Shown here in pieces: positions 40,259-44,387 of a DNA stretch of 44,387 bases. The translations under genes were made by a program, and so were the position numbers. Origin of the DNA: 4484-232 sp964486555 (GTDB taxonomy: Bacteria > Thermotogota > Thermotogae > Thermotogales > Thermotogaceae). The first letter of the stretch is position 1. Every line of letters begins with the position of its first letter. The DNA is taken from the NCBI GenBank assembly GCA_964486555.1, contig CAZANP010000010.1, positions 1 through 44,387 of the forward strand. Reading direction: 5' to 3'. Below the pieces are notes generated by a model. That model was not told where the DNA came from. It searched no databases and saw only the letters and a list, made by a program, of their open reading frames with translations.

Positions 40259-40483
40259 ATGCCGTTCCTCGATGGTACAGGACCCCTCGGCCTTGGCCCC
40301 ATGACTGGAAGAGGAATGGGACCTTGTAGATGGATATACGGTAGATACTATGGATACGGATACGCACCGTGGTGGAACGTCTTCACGCCCTGGAGATGGG
40401 GCTGGGGTGGCCTTGGCCTCGGATGGAGATGGAGATGGAGAGGTGGCTGGGGCTGGAGAAGAGGATGGGGCTGGTGGTGGTAA
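40259..40483 (+). CDS. DUF5320-like Gly/Trp/Arg-rich small protein, 74 aa
   Basis: N-terminal signature MPFLDGTGPLGLGPMTGRGM followed by G-P-C (C23), the hallmark of the DUF5320 family. The rest is W-R-G-rich, with 15 Trp in 74 residues by my count, ending WGWWW. The usual C-terminal coiled coil is absent; it is found in the gene just upstream. The single C23 could bind a metal or cluster (inference). ATG 40259 follows GGGGAGGTGAG, which overlaps the preceding stop. The strong terminator at 40490-40512 ends this two-gene unit. Confidence 0.82.
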   Translation: MPFLDGTGPLGLGPMTGRGMGPCRWIYGRYYGYGYAPWWNVFTPWRWGWGGLGLGWRWRWRGGWGWRRGWGWWW

Positions 40484-40489
40484 TAAATA

Positions 40490-40512
40490 GCGGGGGATTC
40501 CCCCGCTTTTTT
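40490..40512 (+). terminator. Strong Rho-independent terminator after the DUF5320-like pair
   Basis: GCGGGGG (40490-40496) pairs with CCCCCGC (40500-40506) around a 3-base loop, followed by TTTTTT. It lies between the small-protein genes and the MinD-type ATPases of the same strand, so it should cut down expression of the latter. Confidence 0.93.
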
Positions 40513-40532
40513 GAAGCAAAGGAGGAAGCAAC

Positions 40533-41381
40533 GTGAAGATAACAGTTCTGAGCGGAAAAGGAGGAACTGGAAAGACCACCATTTCAACAAATCTTTCTTG
40601 GATCCTTTCGGAAAAGATGAAGGTGCAGCTTTTGGACACAGATGTCGAAGAGCCAAATACTCATTTGTTCTTCAATATAGAGTTTCAGGAAGAGATACCT
40701 GTAAACATAATGATACCTGTTGTGGATAAGGATAAGTGCATTCTCTGTGGGGAATGCGCAAAGGTTTGTCAATTCGGAGCGATTGCTGTTTTTCCAAAGG
40801 CGGTCATGGTTTTTGAAAATCTCTGTCATGGTTGTGGGGCTTGTTCTTTGATCTGTCCAACGAAAGCTATAGATGAAAAGCCGAAAAGAATCGGTGTTAT
40901 CAGGCTCGGAAGGATAAATGGTAACTTGCTATATGGTATGGGATTGATGGATCTTGGAGAGCCAAGTGGAGTTGGGATAATAAGGGAATTGAAAAAAAGA
41001 ATGGACGACTCTGCCAACGTTGTGATCATAGATGCACCCCCTGGAACGTCGTGCCCTGTGGTTGAATCACTGAGGGGGACGGATTTTGCAATCCTTGTGA
41101 CCGAATCCAGCCCTTTTGGGCTTCACGATTTGAGGATGGCGGTTGAAGTTGTCAGAACCATGGAGATACCTATGGGTGTCGTCCTGAACAAATACGATTC
41201 GTCTTTCAAGGAGATGGATGAGTACATAGAGAGGGAAGGTTTGAAAGTTCTCATGAGGATACCCTTCGATAAAAAGATCGCTTATCATTACTCAAAAGGG
41301 GAACTGTTCACAAAATATATAAGTGGATGGCGCGATAAATTCTGGAGGATGTATGAGGAGATCAAGGAGATGATTGGATGA
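40533..41381 (+). CDS. MinD-type P-loop ATPase with inserted two-cluster ferredoxin domain (first), 282 aa
   Basis: Deviant Walker A SGKGGTGKTT (residues 7-16) of the MinD/Mrp/NifH-like class. A 2x4Fe-4S ferredoxin insertion carries C69, C72, C75, C79 and C98, C101, C104, C108. Switch/Walker B 'VVIIDAPPGTSCP' with an extra cysteine follows, then LVTESSPFGLHDL. Such proteins are thought to load or transfer Fe-S or other metal centres using ATP. GTG 40533 after GGAGGAAGC. ATGA overlap with the second ATPase, which has the same cysteine spacing, suggests a heterodimer. Distinguishable from Mrp proper by the ferredoxin insert. Confidence 0.9.
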   Translation: MKITVLSGKGGTGKTTISTNLSWILSEKMKVQLLDTDVEEPNTHLFFNIEFQEEIPVNIMIPVVDKDKCILCGECAKVCQFGAIAVFPKAVMVFENLCHGCGACSLICPTKAIDEKPKRIGVIRLGRINGNLLYGMGLMDLGEPSGVGIIRELKKRMDDSANVVIIDAPPGTSCPVVESLRGTDFAILVTESSPFGLHDLRMAVEVVRTMEIPMGVVLNKYDSSFKEMDEYIEREGLKVLMRIPFDKKIAYHYSKGELFTKYISGWRDKFWRMYEEIKEMIG

Positions 41382-42265
41382 AACAGATCGCTGTGGTCAG
41401 TGGAAAAGGAGGAACGGGGAAAACAACCCTTGCAAGTTCTCTTGCGTTTCTCCTTGAAAATCACGTCATAGCGGATTGTGATGTCGATGCCCCCAACATG
41501 CACCTCATACTCAATCCTTCAGTTGAGAGTGAGGAAGAATTCGTTGGAGGAAAAAAAGCTGTCATCATAGATGAAAAATGTATAAGGTGCGGTGTTTGTG
41601 AGAACATCTGTAGATTCGATGCGATATATGTCAGGGATGACGGGTCTTATTATGTGGATAAATTCGCATGTGAGGGATGTTCAGCCTGCGTCATAGCATG
41701 TCCAACGAACGCGATAGAGCTCGTCGATGAGGTAGCGGGATCTGTATACACTTCGAAGACAAAAGTTGCTCCCATGGTTCACGCTCTTTTGAGGCCAGGA
41801 GAGGAAACTTCCGGGAAATTGGTAGCGGAAGTTAGAAAGAAAGCTTTGGAGGTAGCCAAAAACGAAAAGAAAGATTACGTGGTGATAGATGGAGCGCCTG
41901 GAGTTGGATGCCCTGTCGAATCGACTGTGGTTGGTGTGACTTACGTTATCGTGGTCGCGGAACCCACATCATCAGGGCTTCACGATATGAGAAGGATCGT
42001 CGAAGTTCTTGAGCAACTACGGAGGAATTTTGGTGTTGTAATAAACAAGTACGATATCAACATGGATAAAACGAGAGACATAGAGAACTTTTGTGATGTG
42101 AAGGGTATAAGGATATTGGGTAAGATACCCTTTGATGAGAAGGTTCAAACGGCAAACGTTATGGGAATTCCCGTTGTGAAAATAGACGGAAGCCCTGCAG
42201 CCTCAGAGATAAGAAAGATACATCGAGAGCTCCTTAAGATACTGGAAGGGGGTCTTCAAGGATGA
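41378..42265 (+). CDS. MinD-type P-loop ATPase with inserted two-cluster ferredoxin domain (second), 295 aa
   Basis: Paralogue of the preceding gene. Walker A SGKGGTGKTT (8-17), ferredoxin cysteines C68, C71, C74, C78 and C98, C101, C104, C108, then 'YVVIDGAPGVGCPVESTVVG' and VVAEPTSSGLHDMRR. Identical organisation but clear divergence supports an old duplication and distinct roles in a pair. ATG 41378 overlaps the upstream stop (ATGA), and its own stop overlaps the NifX-like gene (ATGA), so all three are tightly coupled. Confidence 0.9.
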   Translation: MKQIAVVSGKGGTGKTTLASSLAFLLENHVIADCDVDAPNMHLILNPSVESEEEFVGGKKAVIIDEKCIRCGVCENICRFDAIYVRDDGSYYVDKFACEGCSACVIACPTNAIELVDEVAGSVYTSKTKVAPMVHALLRPGEETSGKLVAEVRKKALEVAKNEKKDYVVIDGAPGVGCPVESTVVGVTYVIVVAEPTSSGLHDMRRIVEVLEQLRRNFGVVINKYDINMDKTRDIENFCDVKGIRILGKIPFDEKVQTANVMGIPVVKIDGSPAASEIRKIHRELLKILEGGLQG

Positions 42266-42588
42266 AAGTTGCTCTTCCTTTGAAAGGCGCCAGTCTCGAT
42301 TCGCCGGTGAATGATAGATTCGCAGAATCAGAGTACTTTTTGATCTACGATACTGAGACTGGAAACAGCAAGATTGTGCCGAACAGGTATAAAGGTCTCA
42401 GCGGGATGGGGCCTAAAGCTGTACAGATACTGAAAGACAATGGCGTTCAAGCAGTCATAACTTTCGATGTGGGGCAAAACGCCTGCAATGTTTTAAAATC
42501 AGAGAACGTAGAGATCTTCGTGGCTGAATCAAAGGATCCCACTGAGAATCTGAAGAAATTCAAAGATAATAAGCTGAGGAAGATGTGA
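42262..42588 (+). CDS. NifX/NifB C-terminal-type cofactor-binding protein, 108 aa
   Basis: Dinitrogenase iron-molybdenum cofactor family (NifX, NafY, NifB C-terminal domain). Starts MKVALPLKG, with 'SPVNDRFAESEYFLIYDTETG', 'GPKAVQILKDNGVQAVITFDVGQNACNVLKS', the RNase H-like fold typical of the family; single Cys in the C-terminal half (QNACNV). In nitrogen fixers these carry metal-cluster precursors; this neighbourhood contains no nif structural genes, so the cargo is probably another cluster. ATG 42262 with ATGA overlap. A radical-SAM gene begins one base after the stop. Confidence 0.9.
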   Translation: MKVALPLKGASLDSPVNDRFAESEYFLIYDTETGNSKIVPNRYKGLSGMGPKAVQILKDNGVQAVITFDVGQNACNVLKSENVEIFVAESKDPTENLKKFKDNKLRKM

Positions 42589-42589
42589 C

Positions 42590-43510
42590 ATGTTCAAGTA
42601 CGTTTATGGACCCGTTCCATCGAGAAGATTGGGAGAATCCTTAGGAATCAGTCCCATTCCATTCAAAACATGTGATTATTCTTGTGTTTATTGCCAGCTT
42701 GGAAGAACAACGAAATTAACCGTGGAAAGGAAAGAATATTTTCCTTTAGAAGATATCATCGACGAGTTGAAAGAGAACGTGAAGCTGTTTTCTTTTGACA
42801 CCGTTACCATCGTTGGTGAGGGTGAACCAACACTCTATTCAAGAATCGGAGATTTAATAGCCAACATAAAGGAGCTCACAACCAAAAAGTGCGCTGTGAT
42901 AACCAATGGATCACTACTTTGGAATAAAGATGTACGAAAAGAGCTCATGAAGGCAGATATTGTTCTTCCATCACTTGACGCCTGGGATGAGGAAAGTTTC
43001 AAAAAGATAAACAGACCACATGGATCTTTGAATTTTGAGAAAGTTGTGGAAGGTATGATAACCTTTAGGAAAGAATACAAAGGTGAGATCTGGCTCGAAG
43101 TCATGTTGGTTTCCGGTTTGAACGATTCGGATGAAAACCTTTTGAAAATAGCCAATTGGATCGAGAAAATAAAACCAGATAGAGTCTACATAAACGTCCC
43201 TGTAAGGCCCCCTACAGAATCCTGGGTTAAGATTCCCGATATGTCCAGAATAAGGAAAGCGGAAAAGATCTTAAAGGGTGTCTTCATGGGAAAGATACCC
43301 CAAGGGGAATTTTATTCAAGTCTTGAAGACACTCTCGATGCGATAATGTCTATAATAAGAAGGCATCCGATGAGCTATAACGAGGTCACCAGTTTTTCAA
43401 AAGAGAGAGGGGAAAACGTAGAAGAAGTTTTAGGAAGACTTAGAGAAAACCCAAATGTGGAGGTAGTGAAAATAGGCGATAAGGAGTTCTTCAGATACAA
43501 GAAGAGGTGA
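42590..43510 (+). CDS. Radical SAM protein, COG0731 (wyosine synthetase-like) group, 306 aa
   Basis: S-adenosylmethionine radical enzyme with CX3CX2C cluster site C28, C32, C35 (CDYSCVYC). N-terminal YGPVPSRRLGESLGISPIPFK is diagnostic of the bacterial COG0731 group, which resembles archaeal TYW1 but lacks the flavodoxin part and has no proven reaction. 'VGEGEPTLY' is the SAM-binding GEP motif. The C-terminal part (about 250-306) looks like a small winged helix ('SYNEVTSFSKERGENVEEVLGRL'). ATG 42590 directly follows the NifX-like gene, so it is part of the same operon. Confidence 0.88.
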   Translation: MFKYVYGPVPSRRLGESLGISPIPFKTCDYSCVYCQLGRTTKLTVERKEYFPLEDIIDELKENVKLFSFDTVTIVGEGEPTLYSRIGDLIANIKELTTKKCAVITNGSLLWNKDVRKELMKADIVLPSLDAWDEESFKKINRPHGSLNFEKVVEGMITFRKEYKGEIWLEVMLVSGLNDSDENLLKIANWIEKIKPDRVYINVPVRPPTESWVKIPDMSRIRKAEKILKGVFMGKIPQGEFYSSLEDTLDAIMSIIRRHPMSYNEVTSFSKERGENVEEVLGRLRENPNVEVVKIGDKEFFRYKKR

Positions 43511-44334
43511 AAATCTTGATTCTGGTCGATCCTTCCAAAACGATCCCGGTCTCTGTAACAGGGAGTTATTGTCCTTTAAATTGCCCTCATTGCAGCGGAA
43601 AGTACCTTTCTCATATGGTAAAACCAAAGGAAATGGAAGCCTACATAAAAAAGGGTTATCAGAGTTTCCTTATAAGCGGTGGGATGCTTCCAAACGGTGA
43701 AATTCCCTTCAAACCTTTCCTGGATCTCTTCAGAAAATTAAAGAGGGAATACAAACTCTTCTACAATTTCCATGTGGGGTTTCCCAAGAGATTTCCAGAC
43801 GAGGTCGACGAGTTGGCAGACGTTGTATCCATGGATTTTTTCGGGGATCAAGAGATTTTAAAGAAGATCTACTCCCTAACAAGAGACTTGAACGATCTAA
43901 TTTCATTCGCTTTAACGTTTTCAAAGCCCGTTGTACCTCATGTAACCATAGGTATCTACAAAGGAAAGTTAACTCACGAGCCCAACACCTTGGAGATCCT
44001 CTCAAGACATTTCGATACCATCGTTTTGAACGTTTTCATTCCAACCCCAGGTACTCCTTTCGGTGCTTTCCCTCCTCCAGATATCAAGGATGTGAAGGAA
44101 GTTTTCAAAAAAGCAAGAAAACTTTTCAAACGGGTCATCTTAGGATGCATGCAACCGAGAGGAAGTTACAGGAAGCGTCTTCAAGAAGAGGTGAAAGATC
44201 TCGTGGATGTTATTGTAAAACCGGTTATAAAAGTAGAAGGAGAAAAATTCGAGGGATGTTGCGCTTTTTTAGCGATTGAATTGAACGAATACAACCGAAT
44301 TTCCATGTCGAAAATATGGTTGCAAAATGAGTGA
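43507..44334 (+). CDS. Radical SAM protein, biotin synthase-like COG1856 group, about 275 aa
   Basis: Radical SAM enzyme with C22, C26, C29 in YCPLNCPHCS, then 'FLISGGMLPNGEIPF' and 'YNFHVGFP'. It resembles the uncharacterised archaeal and Thermotogales biotin synthase homologues (COG1856). The C-terminal part has FIPTPGTPFGAFPPPD and LGCMQPRGSYR, conserved in that group. GTG 43507 overlaps the preceding stop, but TTG 43516 lies at the proper distance from GAGGTGA, so the protein may begin M-I-L-V-D. Reaction unknown. Confidence 0.85.
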   Translation: MKILILVDPSKTIPVSVTGSYCPLNCPHCSGKYLSHMVKPKEMEAYIKKGYQSFLISGGMLPNGEIPFKPFLDLFRKLKREYKLFYNFHVGFPKRFPDEVDELADVVSMDFFGDQEILKKIYSLTRDLNDLISFALTFSKPVVPHVTIGIYKGKLTHEPNTLEILSRHFDTIVLNVFIPTPGTPFGAFPPPDIKDVKEVFKKARKLFKRVILGCMQPRGSYRKRLQEEVKDLVDVIVKPVIKVEGEKFEGCCAFLAIELNEYNRISMSKIWLQNE

Positions 44335-44349
44335 CATAATGGTTAAAAT
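44320..44349 (+). promoter_or_regulatory. Promoter candidate for the gene starting at 44371
   Basis: TTGCAA (44320-44325), 18-bp spacer, TAAAAT (44344-44349). It overlaps the end of the radical-SAM gene and lies about 22 bases before the next start. Confidence 0.5.
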
Positions 44350-44370
44350 AATATTATGAGGTGAGATCTT

Positions 44371-44387
44371 TTGCTGAGGGTCCTCAT
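44371..44387 (+). CDS. Start of a gene truncated by the window end
   Basis: GAGGTGAG (44359-44366) precedes a TTG at 44371 that opens a frame reading M-L-R-V-L. Too short to identify. It is supported by the good ribosome site and the promoter candidate at 44320-44349. Confidence 0.5.

Noticed and set aside
40175..40656. Minus-strand frames rich in Pro, Ser and His opposite the Gly/Trp-rich genes
   Set aside because: They arise from the complement of G-rich codons; the plus-strand genes have promoter, ribosome sites and terminator.
40533..42265. The ATPase pair as a chromosome-partition MinD/ParA system
   Set aside because: Both carry two-cluster ferredoxin inserts and sit with NifX and radical-SAM genes; no MinC, MinE or ParB is present.
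42262..42588. Nitrogen-fixation function for the NifX-like gene
   Set aside because: No nifH, nifD, nifK or nifB in the window; NifX-type proteins are widespread in non-fixing anaerobes.

Overview
The window looks like a draft chromosomal scaffold from a member of the Thermotogales (Thermotoga or Pseudothermotoga-like). The evidence is a 60-residue ferredoxin with the Thermotoga maritima layout (ligands C10/C13/C16/C51 plus C20 and C43), a galA-galT-galK run, a leuS-rex run, a GH4 glycosidase, very strong GGAGG-type ribosome sites, frequent TTG/GTG starts, mostly AGA/AGG arginine codons and gene overlaps of the ATGA/TTGA kind. Two runs of exactly 100 N (25831-25930 and 39859-39958) are assembly gaps, and each cuts a gene.

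Layout. 1-974: ferredoxin (minus) divergent from a small exported, barrel-like protein. 1155-5655: strong promoter, a sugar-type ABC importer (binding protein, hairpin, two permeases, no ATPase) and anhydro-N-acetylmuramic acid kinase, so a candidate importer for a cell-wall sugar. 5781-8314: iron alcohol dehydrogenase and NADH oxidase/CoA-disulfide reductase-like flavoprotein. 8367-18891 (minus, one tight operon): tldD and pmbA protease genes, a secreted two-repeat protein, adenine deaminase, the molybdopterin subunit of a xanthine dehydrogenase-type enzyme, a PLP enzyme and an 8-oxoguanine deaminase-type amidohydrolase. The last four read as a purine-base catabolism set, but no FAD or 2Fe-2S dehydrogenase subunits are present. 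18945-19500: gene debris, a frameshifted remnant joined to a relic of a ZIP transporter C-terminus.

19593-24014 (minus): LD-carboxypeptidase and NlpC/P60 endopeptidase (a YkfA/YkfC-like pair), intact ZIP transporter, peroxiredoxin, a 24-bp perfect palindrome (probable PerR operator), PerR/Fur regulator and Ogg2-type 8-oxoguanine DNA glycosylase. 24031-26142: SBP3-TM-GAF-HD-GYP c-di-GMP phosphodiesterase receptor with its own consensus promoter. 26190-30784 (minus): galA-galT-galK-glycerophosphodiesterase operon with a palindromic operator at the start site. 30844-31744: a divergent regulator that has lost its DNA-binding domain and is frameshifted. 31794-35099: NatAB-like ABC exporter and convergent GH4 enzyme.

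35187-39858: leuS, rex, a DUF4911-like gene, a YqeG-like HAD phosphatase and ttuA (tRNA thiolation, 3' end in a gap). 39962-44334: perfect-consensus promoter, two Gly/Trp-rich small proteins (DUF5320-like, apparently one family architecture split over two genes), a strong terminator, then two MinD-type ATPases each carrying two 4Fe-4S clusters, a NifX/NifB-type cofactor-binding protein and two radical-SAM enzymes. This last block is the best candidate for an incompletely described system, plausibly metal-cofactor assembly or insertion. A further gene starts at 44371 and runs off the end. No tRNA, rRNA, CRISPR array, insertion sequence or phage gene was seen.
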